From Tupaia tana (taxonomy: Eukaryota > Chordata > Mammalia > Scandentia > Tupaiidae): a stretch of 64,000 nt of DNA. The notes under the pieces are model-generated. The model was not told where the DNA came from and did not search any database. It saw nothing but the letters and a program-made list of their open reading frames with translations. Both the position numbers and the translations under genes were made by a program. Below, one piece after another: positions 1 through 10,845 of the stretch (the first letter of the stretch is position 1; every line of letters starts with the position of its first letter). The DNA lies in NCBI GenBank assembly GCA_026018925.1, contig JAKSZU010000029.1, positions 15,117,778 through 15,181,777 of the forward strand. The letters are read 5' to 3'.

Positions 1-75
1 CCGGGTCTGGGACTCGAACCACGGTCGACTACATGGGAGTTCAGTGACATAGCCATTATGCTAACTGCTGGTCCT
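1..75 (-). mobile_element. tRNA-derived SINE, type A, 5' head only
   Basis: Reverse-strand head of the window's youngest SINE type. It reads GGACCAGCAGTTAGC on the minus strand and carries a B-box-like GGTTCGAGTCC. The rest is cut off by the window edge. It sits against L1 sequence that begins at 76. Confidence 0.85.
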
Positions 76-330
76 GAGAGTGGTTTTTTTCAACTTGTTC
101 TCCTATCTTCTAATAGGGTTGATCATCTTTTCTCAAGACAGCTGCTTGAATTCTCTGTGTATTCTGGTTACCAGTCCCTTATCTGACACATAGTTACAAA
201 AATATTTTCCCATTCTTAGGGCTGTCAATTCACACTAATTACTGTGTTTTTTGCCATGCAGAAACTTCTTAATCTGATGTAATCCCACTTGTCTACTCTT
301 GGGGAAATTGTGCAAAAATTAAAGAAAAAA
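76..330 (-). mobile_element. LINE-1 ORF2 3' fragment
   Basis: Antisense LINE-1 sequence that aligns by eye to 45,700-45,960 in the full-length L1 of this window (for example TTTTGCCATGCAGAAACTTCTTA). It covers part of the C-terminal region of ORF2 and has indels and stops. It is an old, 5'-truncated or interrupted copy. Confidence 0.85.
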
Positions 331-660
331 ACCCTCAACTTTCAGCTTCAACAAAGTTTTTAATGTATGAAAAAAAGACTGTACCACAATGTTAGGGTGT
401 TGAACCAAAAATGGACTGATTTTGTATTATCATATTATAAAGTCACTGAAATATAAATAAATAAATAAAGATAAAACTATAGAGTCTCTGACCTTTTAGG
501 GTTAAGGTTGACAATAAGACATGAATTCCCAATCTGAGATAATGTATGAAGGAAAGATCATAACCTTACTCAAAAGGTAGAAATCAATTTCTTGACTATA
601 AAACATAAATTGTAGCATTTTATCTATGTGAGTTACACTCTTTTGAGTGAAAAATAAGTC
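331..660. other. non-coding interval upstream of the OR pseudogene
   Basis: AT-rich DNA with a short (TAAA)n run near 455-470. I see no gene here. It would be the 5' flank of the olfactory receptor remnant. Confidence 0.4.
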
Positions 661-1440
661 ATGTTTCTTTTCTTTTTCCTGGTAGTTATCTCCACTACCT
701 GGAACCAAAAAATAATACAGAAATTTCCAAATTTCTTTCTTCTCGAACTTTCAGAGGAACCAGAATTGCAACCCTTTCTATTTAGGCTACTTCTTTCCAA
801 GTACCTGATCATTTTCTGTGAAAACCTGCTCATCGTCTTGGCCACCATCTCAGACTCGCACCTGCACACCCCCATATACTTCTTCCTCTCCAACCTGTTC
901 TTCATAGACATCTGTTTCACCTCCACCACTGTCGCTGAGATGTTGGTGACCATCCAGACACAGAGCAAGGTCATCACCTATGCAGGCTGCATCACCCAGA
1001 TGTTCTTTTCCATACTTTTTTCAAGATTGTATATTTTTCTGCTGACCACAATGGCCTATGACCAGTTTGTGGCCATCTGTCACTCCTACACTACATGGCT
1101 ATGATGAACCACCAGGTCTATGGACTGCTTGTCCTGGTGTCCTGGATCCTAAGTGTCCTGACTTCTTTGTTACATAGATTACTGGTGGTGTTGTTGTCCT
1201 TCTGTACACACTTGGAAATCCACCACTTGTTCTGTGAATTTTTACAAGTGATTCAAGTTACCTGTCCTGTCACCTTTCTTGAAGACATGATGATGAATTT
1301 TACATCTTTATTGGTGGTAAAGTGGAACCACTTCTGGGATCCTTTACTCTTATTCTAAGATAGCTTCCACTACTTGTACAATCTCATGAGCTTAAGGAGA
1401 GTATAAAGCATTTTCCACCTGGGTCATCAGAAAAGTCACG
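661..1440 (+). pseudogene. olfactory receptor pseudogene, OR7-like, 5' two-thirds
   Basis: Remnant of a seven-transmembrane odorant receptor. The normal start appears lost: CTG at 699-701 stands where ATG is expected, followed by an [13 protein letters not shown] glycosylated N-terminus. A frameshift in a T/C run follows, after which the frame reads [12 protein letters not shown], then [15 protein letters not shown] (TM2), then [12 protein letters not shown], a MAYDRFVAICHP motif with R changed to Q. A second frameshift near 1,090 moves the reading to the 1,095-1,358 frame (GLLVLVSWILSV, TM4, then the extracellular loop 2 region LSFCTHLEIHHLFCE). A stop near 1,358 and the loss of TM6-7 end the homology near 1,440. 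[12 protein letters not shown] and the TM2 motif are typical of family 7 receptors. It cannot make a receptor. Confidence 0.9.
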
Positions 1441-2150
1441 ATGCATTTTTCAGAAGACATCAGGAGTTGTCTGTGTACAAGTCAGTGCTTTAGTCTTCAA
1501 AGCAAATTAACAAAGACAGGTATCTTAGACTCCAAGGGACATTTTAATTTTTGCAAAATTGCTAGCAAGATGACAGCTCTGTAGACAGCAGAGTCCCCAG
1601 AGAAGGAACAATAAAGACTGTATTTACCTGACATCTAACTTGGTCCCTTGGGAACAGAGAATCAACATGAAAGTTTTTTTTTTTTCTGAGCAGACTGTGT
1701 CCCACAGGGAAATCAGGTGCTCAGGGATTGTACTAACAAGATGGAAATGTGCCTAGTAAGCAGATTTAGGGAGATGTAAGGATCTCTTTTGTTCTTGTCC
1801 ACCATTGTACAGTCTTGAGTTGAATGTGAAGATAATGATTACCTAAGTCTGGATAGGGTGTATGACACCTTGCTGCTGTCTTGTCTGGGAACTGCACTTC
1901 TATCTCCATCATCCACCATCCAGGGTGGAGTTCAGACCCTCACATGAAGATCTTCTTGTCAGAGACCCAACCCAGGTGAGTCTTAGAGCCCAGTAAACAA
2001 TGCAGAAATGGTTCACAGAGAATGGAAATTGAAAATGTCTTTCTGAAGTTATTTCAGAGATCAACCAACCTTGCCCAGAGATTGCTGTGTTTATTTGCTT
2101 GGCCGATAAATTAATTTATAATTAATTTATTTTATTTATTAAAATGTGAA
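1441..2150. other. OR-linked flank, diverged copy of 10.3-10.8 kb
   Basis: No ORF of note. The part near 1,970-2,100 (CCCAGGTGAGTCT, then AGAGCCC, then TTGCCCAGAG and TGTGTTTATTTGCTTGG) matches 10,674-10,800 in the same order. This suggests an ancient tandem duplication of an OR unit. The CAG/GTGAGT in both copies looks like a splice donor, perhaps of an untranslated OR exon. Confidence 0.55.
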
Positions 2151-2155
2151 GTTTT

Positions 2156-2415
2156 GGGACCAGCAGTTGGTGTAATGGCTATGTTGATGAACTCCCATGA
2201 AGTTGACGATGGTTCGAGTCCTGGACCTGGCATCTTGGACTAACACTGGGCGCATATGCATGTGTGCCCAAAATCACAAGAGGAGAATGGGGGAGAAGAG
2301 ACTGCAGCATGGTGATCCTTCCTGGGGGGGTGACATTTTGCTTTCTGTCTCTCTGTCTCTTTCTGTGTTTGTGGAGAGCGCATGCTCCCTGTAGCAAAAC
2401 TTCTGAAAAATAAAA
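2156..2415 (+). mobile_element. tRNA-derived SINE, type A
   Basis: Full-length copy from GGGACCAGCAGTTGG, with a B-box-like GGTTCGAGTCC, the CT-rich stretch, the GTAGCAAAACTTCTG tail and a short A-rich end. Confidence 0.88.
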
Positions 2416-2436
2416 GTGTAAAAGTGAAGTTTTAGA

Positions 2437-2516
2437 GCCAGAAGGTGTGGCGGTTAACACAGCTGGATTCCACATGAGCGACTGAGCATTTGACTCCTGG
2501 ATCTGGAGTGCCCTTC

Positions 2517-2558
<42 letters not shown>

Positions 2559-2705
2559 AAAATCCCAAGAGGAAACTGGAGGTTAAAGGAGAAGACAGTA
2601 TTGCAGTGTACCCATCCCCACTGGAGGGTGATTATTCACTCTGATCCTTCAGCCCATCTCTCTCAGGCAAGTGCACATGCCCTATAATAAAACAAAACAA
2701 AAATA
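2437..2705 (+). mobile_element. tRNA-derived SINE, type B, with internal TG repeat
   Basis: Diverged head (GGTGTGGCGGTTAACACAGCTGG), then a (TG)n run at 2,519-2,557 where the family has TGTGCGTGCGTGCCC, then AAATCCCAAGAGG and the CT-rich and A-rich end. Confidence 0.75.
2519..2557. repeat. (TG)n microsatellite
   Basis: About 19 uninterrupted GT units inside a SINE copy. Confidence 0.97.
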
Positions 2706-2960
2706 TATTTTAATCTCTACAATGCATGGGTCATTGTTGACAAGTGATGAGCTTTTAAATGACCTGGATGAGACAGAAGAACTGGGAGGAGAAAGGTAGT
2801 TATACTCAAGTTAGAGCATACCAAGAAGACTTATAATAAGGGGGACAGAACTTTGAGTATTTGATGTGGAAGTATGTGCACTGAGGTGTTGACATTTTTT
2901 ATTGAACTTTTAAGATGAGCTATATTTGAACATGCTTCCATAGTTGCTATAAAGATCAGA

Positions 2961-3263
2961 AAGAAGTGCTTTCAAATAGAGACCAGCAGTTAGCGTAATG
3001 GCTATGTCGCTGGACTCCCATGTAGTCGACCATGGTTCAAGTCCCGGACCCGGTGGCTTAGACTCACGCCAGGCGCTTGTGCGTGCGTGCCCAAGATCCC
3101 AAGAGGAGAATGGAGGAGAAGGGATTGTGATGTGGCCATCCCCTCTGGGGGGTGATTTCTCACTTTCTGTCTCTCTGTCTCTCTCTGTCTGTCTGGAGAG
3201 CACATGTGCCCTATAGCAAAAACCTCTCCGAAAAAAAAAGAAAAAAGAAATGCTTTTAAATAG
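2961..3263 (+). mobile_element. tRNA-derived SINE, type A, with TSD
   Basis: SINE body 2,981-3,244. Flanking direct repeats AAGAAGTGCTTTCAAATAG (2,961-2,979) and AAGAAATGCTTTTAAATAG (3,245-3,263) differ at two bases. This is a clear L1-type target-site duplication. Confidence 0.92.
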
Positions 3264-3324
3264 TCCCTTGCAACAACAGTTCATGATAGACGTTTCCCAG
3301 CATTTTCTCTCCTATCAGGTTTTC

Positions 3325-3325
3325 A

Positions 3326-3372
<47 letters not shown>

Positions 3373-3373
3373 A
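3325..3373. repeat. (AAAT)n microsatellite
   Basis: About 12 tandem TAAA units without interruption. Confidence 0.97.
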
Positions 3374-3374
3374 G

Positions 3375-4210
3375 TTTGAATTGAAGTATCACAGGGGAGA
3401 ATTAAAGAGCTTTACTATGCAACAATTTCTTTGATGGTGATGCTGAATTTATTTAGGCTTTTGCTAGTCTTTTTATTTTTGTGTGCATGCAAGTCATCTT
3501 TGTAAGTTAATTTTTTCTTTCTTCCCCAGTGCTTGAAGAGCATTTCACCAGTGTTACATCTGATTGAGCTGGTGAGTCTCTCTTTATTCTAATCTCTCTG
3601 GGCCACCTAAGCCTATCAGATCTGTTTCCCTCTCAGCACATTTCTTTCATTTCTCTCTGCTTCTTCTTTAACATCTTTTTAAATACAGAGCATATGTCTA
3701 TGGGAAACTTTCCAAATAAAATGTTGCTGCTAGATCCACATTCTCACATGGCTACATACACAGAGGGTGGGACAGCTAGGAATGAGGAACCCTGAGTCCT
3801 CAAGTTTCAGCATCAGCAGGCTCCCTCATTTCTCAACATCCCCTGAAATCTCACCTTTCTCCTCTTACTCTTTGCCTCTGCAAGTTGTTCACCTCCCCAC
3901 ATCCCTTTGCTACCTTGGGACTCTATTCAAAGGTTACCTTGTCTGTCACTTGTGCTGTCTACCCCAAGAAAAAGCACTCATATACACTTTCACTTATCTA
4001 CATGATTTCATGTTCTTCAGAGCAATTCTTAATATCCTATACACTACATTTTTCCTTTTTTTTGAAAGGTATGGAGAAAATTCTATTTCATTTTGAGAGG
4101 CTTTACTTTAACAATAAATGTACCCTTGCCACAGAAAACTTATTAATATTTTGCAAATTGTTGAATAAAGTAAATATTTAAGTTAATTTTTATGAGGTTT
4201 TTAAGACATT
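3375..4210. other. unique DNA with a possible L2-type remnant
   Basis: No gene seen. From about 3,890 to 4,060, phrases such as AAAGGTTACCTTGTCTGTCAC and GCACTCA...TTTCACTTATC recall the antisense 3' part of L2-class LINEs. The match is weak and by memory. Confidence 0.35.
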
Positions 4211-4491
4211 AAATAGGAGACAGTGGGACCAGCAGTTAGCATAATGGCTATGTCGCTAGACTCCCACATAGTCAACCGTGGTTCGTGTCCCAGACCCGGT
4301 GGCTTAAAACTCACACTGGGCATGTGTGCATACGTGCCCAAGATCTCAAGAGGAGAATGGAGGAGAAGGGATTGTGGCATGGCCATCCCCCCTGGGGGGT
4401 GATTTCTCGCTTTCTGTCTCTTGGTCTCTCTCTGTCTGTCTGGTGAGCACACGCACCTATAGCAAAAAAACAAAAAAAAATAGGAGACAGT
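4211..4491 (+). mobile_element. tRNA-derived SINE, type A, with perfect TSD
   Basis: SINE body 4,225-4,477. It is flanked by the identical 14-bp repeat AAATAGGAGACAGT at 4,211-4,224 and 4,478-4,491. Confidence 0.95.
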
Positions 4492-4563
4492 AATTGCTAT
4501 TTGCATTTGCATGTATGATCACAATCAAAATGATAAATTAAAAGAAAGAATAAAGCTTAACAC

Positions 4564-5456
4564 CCTGGAAACGTAGTAAGTTGCAATTTCTTTCTTTCTT
4601 TTTTTTTTTTTTTTTTTTTTTTGTAAATTATGGTAGTGTTTTATTTTTTCTCTTATTTTATTAATTTTTTTCCTTCAATCACTGTGTATCATTACATAAG
4701 ATGAATTTTCCCAGTATAAATACACTGTACATTAGTCCGATCATAGATTTTGCCATATATAGTATTATCAAATGATAAATTTTCATTTTTGTGAATTAAA
4801 GGCTATCTATATTTGCATATGTGATTTTTTCCTTAAGAAACATATATTTCCTTAAAAGGTGTGCTTCTTTCTTTTCCCCTTGATTCCCTCCCTCTTAACG
4901 TCTCCCATTTCTCACCTACCATGTCCCACACTGTCTCTAGTATCCACAGTTGCTCTCCATGCTTTTATGCCTCCCAATCTTTCAGTTTCTGCCATAGAAT
5001 GCAGACACTCCATATATATTAAGTGGGGATATACAATGGCTCTCTTTCATAGTCTGGCTTGCTTCACTTAGCATTGAATCTTTCATATTCATCCACTTTC
5101 TATCAAATTTCAGGTCTCATTGTTTTCTCATGACTGAGTGGTATTCCATAGTGCTAATGTGCCACACTTTTTTAATCCATTCATCTGTTCTTGGCAATTT
5201 GGGTAGGTACTTTGTCTTCGTAATTGTGAATAATTCTATAAAAATCATAGATGTACCAGTGTTTTTCTGACTGAACTTATTCCTATCTTATGGGTAGATA
5301 CCCAGAAGTGGAATTGCTGGAGCACATGGTAATTCTGTTTGTAGGTTTCTGTGGAACCTTCATATTGTTCTCCACTGTGTTTGAACTGATTTACATTCCA
5401 TCAACAGTATAGAGAGTTCCGTTTCTGCCACAGCCTAGCCAGCACTTATCATTACT
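4564..5456 (-). mobile_element. older LINE-1, 3' UTR plus ORF2 C-terminus
   Basis: Starts with a poly-T run (4,593-4,622), the reverse of an A-tail. It then has a 3' UTR (TGTCCCACACTGTCTCTAG) and, from about 4,990, the antisense of the ORF2 end that parallels 45,105-45,560. Its 3' UTR resembles the tail of the ORF1-only elements in this window rather than that of the young L1. It is 5'-truncated. Confidence 0.85.
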
Positions 5457-5611
5457 TTTTTTTAAAGTTTTTGCTTTTTTCTTTTGGGTGTGTGTGCTTG
5501 TTGGAGAGAGAGACAGACAGACAGTGAAAGAGAAAGTGAGAAATAACATCACAGAGGTTATGGTCATGCTATAATCTCTTCTCCTTCATTCTCCTCCCAG
5601 GATATCGGGCA

Positions 5612-5658
<47 letters not shown>

Positions 5659-5752
5659 ACATCCATCATGGTTTTCAAGCAGCTGGATCCAGGACCTAAA
5701 CTGTGGTTAGCCATGTGGGTGCCCAGTGACATCTATAGTCCCTGCACCTATC
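5457..5752 (-). mobile_element. tRNA-derived SINE, type B, with internal AC repeat
   Basis: Antisense SINE with an (AC)n run at 5,615-5,656, the complement of the TG position seen in other copies. Flanks GCACTTATCATTACTTT and GCACCTATCATTTCTTT look like a worn target-site duplication. Confidence 0.8.
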
Positions 5753-5754
5753 AT

Positions 5755-6232
5755 TTCTTTCTTTATTTATTTTTTTCTCTTTAAATTTATTTTTTACATT
5801 AATTCACTATACATCATTACAGCATACAAATGAATTTTCCATCCAAAATACACTGTGTATTGGCTCAATCAAGCACATCAACATACATGTTATCAGCAAT
5901 TAATTTTCCAATTCTTATGTCTTGTATACTTCGTTTTTTGTTTTGCCATCCTTGATTCCCTATCCCTCACCCTCTGCCATGTCCCACCCTCCTCCCACAT
6001 TGTCTCTGGTATCCATGGTTGCTTTCTATGCCTTCCTCCCCCCCCATTTAATTGATTTGCTAATGAACTTAATTAGTCTAAATATATCCAATAGCTAGCA
6101 CAGCTGATATATACCTATACATGAACCCAAGTCTAACTTTAGGCATAAACCTCAGTGAGTAGAATGAACATATTATAACGTAGTACCCAGCTGGGGCTAT
6201 ATAGCTTACTGCAGTTATCAAATATGCATTTT
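5755..6232 (-). mobile_element. LINE tail-only copy of the ORF1-only family
   Basis: Antisense 3' tail containing CCATGTCCCACCCTCCTCCC and TTGTCTCTGGTATCCATGGT. It is homologous to 39,600-40,080 on the plus strand and to the ends of the three half-LINE elements. Its inner end, ACTGCAGTAAGCTATATAGC read on the minus strand, falls almost where the 39.6-kb copy begins. Confidence 0.75.
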
Positions 6233-6234
6233 TT

Positions 6235-8150
6235 TAAAATTTCGATATGGACAGTTTTACTGTCCTTTTTTTTTCTCCTGCAACTTTTTTTTTAATTACT
6301 TAACATTCATTCCCTGAGCATCATCACAACATACTAAATGTGGTTTCCCATCTAGAATAAACTGCATAGTGGCTTCATCATGCATGTTATCATCAATAAT
6401 ATTCCATTTCTACTTTCATACATATGTATATGTATATATATGTTTTTTACCCCATGTTTGATCCTCTGCCCTTTCCCACTCTCTTATTACACTATCTCTG
6501 CTATATTCAGTTGTCTTCCATTCCTTTTCCCCCAACATTTTGTTGATCACACAATATTAAAAGTAATCTAACTACTTTCAATAGCAAGTTCAGCTGGTAA
6601 CTTCAAGAAAAGCAATTTTGAACTGGTAATATTTCCTTGAAACTTAGGCCTAGAAACAGGTTAGTATTCTGTTCAAATAGTAGGTACATGCACCTATCGA
6701 CAGCTCAAGACAGGACAAAAATCCTTTAAAACCAGACAACAAAGCTTAGAAGAAAAGCAACAGTATTTTAGTCAAGTCACAGAATGTTGCTTCGTCAGTT
6801 CAGTCTCATGTACTTAATCTTTCTTCTGTTGTGGTTTGATCTTCCAGATTGAATTCTGGGATATAATATTTATCTCCAAACATTGTCCCTACAATTAAAT
6901 TGCCCATTTTCTTAGTTTTTGAACTCTTATTTCTGTGTGTCTGCATTTAATTTTACTGACATAGCACTCCCTTAAGAACTTCTTGGAGATCTGGTCTGGT
7001 GCTGGTAAATTCTTTCAGGTTTTGTTTATCTGGGAATGTTTGTGTCTTTTCTTCCCAAATGATCAATAATCTTGCTGGGTACAGTATTCTCGGTTGAAAT
7101 TGCTTTTCCCTTAACACGTTGAATATATTTTCCCATTCTTTCCTCGCTCGCATTGTTTCTGATGAGAGATCTGCTGTTAGTCTGATGGGATACCCCTTGT
7201 AGGTAACTTGCCGTTTTTCTCTTGCCAGTCTTAGTATCTTGTCTTTGTCTGTTGTTTTGGTCAATCTGGCTATAATGTGTCTTGGAGAAGATCTTCTTGG
7301 GTTGATTCTATTTGGGGTCCTCTGTATTTCTTGAAACTGAATCTTTGAGTGCCTCTCTAGGTTTGGAAAGTTTTCTTGCAGGATCTCATGGAATAGATTA
7401 TCAATGCCCTTATGAGTTTCTTTGCCTTCTGGGATGCCTATTATCCAGATGTTTGGATGTTTGATGGTATCTAGTACTTCTCATATATTATTCTCAAATT
7501 TTTGGGCCATTTTCTCAGTCTTCATGGTGGATTTTTCTAGGCTAGCTATTTTCTCTTCTATGTCTGAGATTCTATTTTCTGTATGATCTAGTCTGCTTTT
7601 AATACTTCCAAGGGAGATTTTGACTTCCTGTATTATAGCTTTCATCTCTAACAGTTCCATCTATTTCTTTTGTAAAGTGTGAAATTCCTCTTTTAGATCT
7701 TGCATGAATTTCCTCCCCTCCTGGAACTCAACAACTTCTTTCTCCTTCCTCTTCAGCAGTTCATTGTCTCTCTTCTCTTCCATCTCTGTTAGTTTTGCCA
7801 TTATGAACGTTCTGAATTCTTTATCAGACATTTCCATGAATTCCCATGAACTGTGTGTGGATGAAGACAAGTTATCCTTTTCCCTTGGAGGCGAGGTATT
7901 TTCCTGTCTTCCCATATTTCTTGTGGTCCTGAAGCAATTTCTCGTAATCTGGTTGATGGTCAGTTTCTTCCCAACTTGGAAGTTCAATCTGAGCATTGAG
8001 GAGCGTGCAGAAAAGGAAACAGAAAGAGAGAAACAACAGCAAAAAAAGAAAAAATAAATAAAAAAATAAAAAAAAACAAGAAACAGAAAAAGAGAAGAAA
8101 AAAACGAAGATAAAATTTCTCAATACAACTTTAAAAATTAATATTTAAAA
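6235..8150 (-). mobile_element. ORF1-only half-LINE (HAL1-like), copy 1
   Basis: Minus-strand element with an A-rich 5' leader (about 8,000-8,150), an L1 ORF1 (7,996 down to 6,956), then a remnant of the ORF2 start (ATG at 6,907-6,905, reading MGNLIVGT), and directly an approximately 650-bp tail ending in a T-run near 6,285. The rest of ORF2 is absent. ORF1 has stops and frameshifts (for example near 7,680 and 7,485). The structure matches that reported for mammalian HAL1 elements. Two further copies at 27.7 and 38 kb share the same junction. Confidence 0.85.
6953..7996 (-). pseudogene. decayed L1 ORF1 of half-LINE copy 1
   Basis: ORF1 is the L1 RNA-binding chaperone. The N-terminal part (7,996-7,661) gives NTSPPREKDN and a charged coiled-coil segment with EMSDKEFRTFIMAKLTEMEEKRDNE split across it. 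The C-terminal part (7,264-6,953) reads KTTDKDKILRLAREKRQVTYKG, then IRLTADLSSET and REKQFQPRILYPARL, the usual C-terminal domain. Stops between the two parts break the frame, so it is inactive. Confidence 0.85.
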
Positions 8151-8204
8151 CAATTTCAGTAAAAAAACAAAAATTGGAAAACTGTGTGGTTTGAAACATA
8201 TTTT

Positions 8205-8470
8205 GTGTTTTGGAGGGGTGGAGCCCTCTCTGGGATCCTTTACTCTTACTCTAAGAGAGTTTTCTCAATATGAGCAATCTCATCAGTTGAAGAGAAGTAG
8301 ACAGCATTTTCCACCTGTGCCTCATACCTCTCTTTGTCTCCTTATTTTACTGTACAGTCCTAGATGTGTGTCTTAGTGCTGATGCTACCCACATCTCACA
8401 GACAGTGCTGCAGCCTCTGTAATGAACACTGTAGTCACCCCATGCTGAACCTGTTCATGACCAATTATGT
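8205..8470 (+). pseudogene. olfactory receptor pseudogene, OR7-like, 3' fragment
   Basis: Sequence overlapping and extending the 3' part of the first OR remnant: GGATCCTTTACTCTTACTC parallels 1,338-1,357. Further on, a frame reads ASVMNTVVTPMLNLFM (about 8,416-8,463), the TM7 PMLNPFIYSL motif with changes. TM1-5 are missing; half-LINE copy 1 lies directly upstream. Because it overlaps the 1.3-1.44 kb sequence, it is a second gene copy and not the other half of the first. Confidence 0.75.
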
Positions 8471-8507
8471 GGTTTGAACACTAGAACCAGGGGCTTGAAA
8501 ATCACAG

Positions 8508-8695
8508 TGAGATTGGCCACCTTGTGTCATAGTGGATAAGGCACTGGACTCCCATACGGTTAACTGTGGTCCTAGTCCTAGACGTGGTGTCTTGTTTTTT
8601 CACTTTTCCTCTCTGTCTCTCGGGTGAGTGCATGTGCCCTATAGAAAATTTAATAATAGTAATAATGAATAATTCTTTAAAAAAAAGAAAAAAAA
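8508..8695 (+). mobile_element. tRNA-derived SINE, type C (short)
   Basis: Head with AGTGGATAAGGCACTGGACTCCC, a short CT-rich segment, and a tail of AATAATAGTAATAATG and AATTCTTTAAAAAA. It lacks the middle CCAAGATCCCAAGAGG block. Confidence 0.75.
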
Positions 8696-8696
8696 G

Positions 8697-8890
8697 GGAC
8701 TGGCAGATGGCATGGTGGTTAAGGACATTGGCTTCCCACATGGCCAATTGTAGTTTCAGTTCCAGACCTAGTGGCTTGCTTTCTCATTTTCCCTGTCTCT
8801 CTCTTTTTCTGTCCCTCTCTGGTCAAATTAAAATAAATAAAGAAAGAAAGGTAAATGAAATAACTCTAAAAAAGGAAGAGAAAAGAAAAT
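8697..8890 (+). mobile_element. tRNA-derived SINE, type C (short)
   Basis: GGGACTGGCAGATGGCATGG head, then CTTGCTTTCTCA, GGTCAAATTAAAATAAATAA and an A-rich end. It lies directly behind another type C copy. Confidence 0.8.
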
Positions 8891-8904
8891 AAATAAAAAT
8901 TATA

Positions 8905-9100
8905 CTGGGCGTATGTGTATACATGTCCAAAATTTCAAAAAGAGAGTAAGGTTTGCCAAATGGTCATCCTCATTAGGGTATGATTTCTCACTTTTCCTCC
9001 CACTCTTTCTGCCTCTCTGGTGAGTGCGCAACAACCTCGAACAAAAACTAAAATGTCAATAACAATAATAATAATAATAAAATAAAATAAAATAGAAGTT
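8905..9100 (+). mobile_element. tRNA-derived SINE, type B, 5'-truncated
   Basis: Begins at CTGGGCGTATGTGTATACATG, runs through the middle block and CT-rich part, and ends in (AAT)n and (AAAAT)n near 9,060-9,095. Confidence 0.65.
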
Positions 9101-9117
9101 CCCAAAAATAGAAGAGA

Positions 9118-9185
9118 TAGGAGTTGTCAAATGGCATGGTGGTTAAAGGCACTGTACTCCCAATGGCTGACCACCTAGTGACTAA

Positions 9186-9230
<45 letters not shown>

Positions 9231-9300
9231 ATCAACTTAAAAAAATAGCAGAAATGATAAATAAAATAAAGGAAATAATTCTTTTAAAAAAATAGAAGAA
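9118..9300 (+). mobile_element. tRNA-derived SINE, type C, with (CT)n
   Basis: GTTGTCAAATGGCATGGTGG head, then a (TC)n run at 9,189-9,227 and the type C tail ending AATAATTCTTTTAAAA. Confidence 0.75.
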
Positions 9301-9372
9301 ATTTTTTAGCTTCCATTATCTGCTCATATTGCACATCTCCCTCTTGTTCTCTTGTTTTGCTTTGTTTATTAT

Positions 9373-9616
9373 TATTATTTTTTTATTTTTGCCATAGGAT
9401 GTGTGCACTAGTTGGAGAGAGACAGCAAGAGGAAACTGGGAAATCACCTCTCATGGGAAATGGCCACCCTGCAATCCCTTCTACTTCTGGGATTTTCAGT
9501 AAGCATGCACATATGCTCATTGTGATTTCCAAGCTACCAAGTCCAGGACTTGAACTGGCATCAGCCATGTTAAGGGAGTCCAGTATCTTAACCATCATGC
9601 CACCTGCTGGTCCTGA
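9373..9616 (-). mobile_element. tRNA-derived SINE, type B
   Basis: Antisense copy from the tail (TTTTTGCCATAGGATGTG) through CACCTCTCATGGG to the head (ATGCCACCTGCTGGTCC). Confidence 0.85.
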
Positions 9617-9987
9617 TTTCCCTCTTGCTATTCCATACTCAGACTACCTGATCTCCCTTGTGGACACTGCTCTTCTGTGCATTGTAAAAGGCAGTGTTAT
9701 TGTCTCCACCCATTAAGTACCAGTAGCACCTTCCCAGTGGTGACAACCAGAAGTTTTACCAGACATTGCCAAGTGTGTCCTGAAGCAAAAATCATTCTGC
9801 TTGAGAACTACTAGCCTAGGGCATAAGACCTGAAAGCCTCTTTATAAAATTCCAACCAAAGCTCATCCCTTATTCAATTCCTAACTTTGGGCAGATCACA
9901 CAACATTACTTATAACTTCTGCAAAAGTAGGAAAAGTCCCTAATGGTATTGGCCTCATATATCCGCCATGTGTAAAACCAAATGATA
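9617..9987. other. unique DNA, no feature seen
   Basis: No ORF, repeat or signal that I can support in this stretch. Confidence 0.3.
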
Positions 9988-10088
9988 TAGGGGCAAGCAA
10001 GTGGTATAATGATTAAGGCACTGGACTCCCACATGACCAACCATGGATCGAGTCCCAGACCTGATAGCTAGAAACTCACGCCGGGCAC
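9988..10088 (+). mobile_element. tRNA-derived SINE head fragment
   Basis: Only the tRNA-like head (AGTGGTATAATGATTAAGGC, CACTGGACTCCCACATG) and the first bases of the body (ACTCACGCCGGGCAC) are present. The copy stops abruptly. Confidence 0.75.
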
Positions 10089-10289
10089 AATTGGTAATTT
10101 TTATACAACAAGGTTTTATAGCAGATAAACACGGTTCCCTCCCTTGATGAAAAGGAAATAGCATTTGCTTTGCTAGCTGAAACTGGATTATCAACTTGTG
10201 AGTACTTTGGAGTTTCAGGGAAACTAGTGAAGGCAAGTATTTAAGAGCACATTTGAACTCAGGTTGGCAAAAGATAATAACATGGATCT

Positions 10290-10840
10290 CTAAGGGCAGG
10301 GAAGTTTACAGAGAGGGAAGGATAAAGACTGGATTCAACTGATGCTAAGTCAGCTGACTCATGGGAACAATCAATGAGCAGGAAAATTTCCAGGATCCAC
10401 ATGGGAATTCAGGTATCCTGGGTTCAGAGTAACAAGAAGGAAATGTACCAAATGTGCAGATAAAAGGAGCTGTAAGTATCTCTCCTATTTTCATCAGAGT
10501 TTGCAGCCTTGAGCTGGCTGGAACATGGTTGCTGCTTTTGCAGTCCTAAGTCAGACTACGGGACTTCACTCTGTCTGTTTTTCTTGCTGGGGATAGAGCT
10601 TCAGTCTTCATTATTTAGACTCCTGCAAAGAAATGTAGGTGCCTAAAGAAAAAAGATATTTTCAGAGACTTCACCCAGGTGAGTCTGAGAGCCTGGCAAA
10701 AAGGTTCAAAGAAAATGAAAACTGAGAATGTTTTCCAGAGGTCACCTGAGAGTCCAATAAACCTAGTCCAAAGCCTGAAGATCACTGTGTTTGCTTGGAG
10801 GATGAATTTGTAATGGATTTATTTAGTATGTTAAAAATAG
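10290..10840 (+). other. OR-linked block, second copy, with donor-like site
   Basis: Diverged copy of about 1,640-2,110. Shared order includes CAGGTATCCTGGGTTCAG...AACAAGAAGGAAATGT and CACCCAGGTGAGTCTGAGAGCC, ending with CACTGTGTTTGCTTGGA. The preserved CAG/GTGAGT near 10,676-10,683 suggests an untranslated exon end of an OR gene. No coding potential is seen. Confidence 0.5.
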
Positions 10841-10845
10841 AAGTG

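Noticed and set aside
661..1104. functional olfactory receptor
   Set aside because: The start codon is lost, two frameshifts and a stop are present, the DRY-region arginine is replaced, and TM6-7 are absent.
1660..1690. poly-T and other A/T runs as terminators
   Set aside because: In this genome such runs are mostly tails of antisense retroelements or simple repeats.
2156..2235. tRNA genes at the heads of the SINEs
   Set aside because: The heads carry A- and B-box-like sequence, but they recur dozens of times fused to the same non-tRNA body and A-rich tail and do not fold as clean cloverleaves. They are SINE promoters, not tRNA genes.
2490..2687. ORF with VCVCVCVCVC run
   Set aside because: It is a translation of the (TG)n microsatellite.
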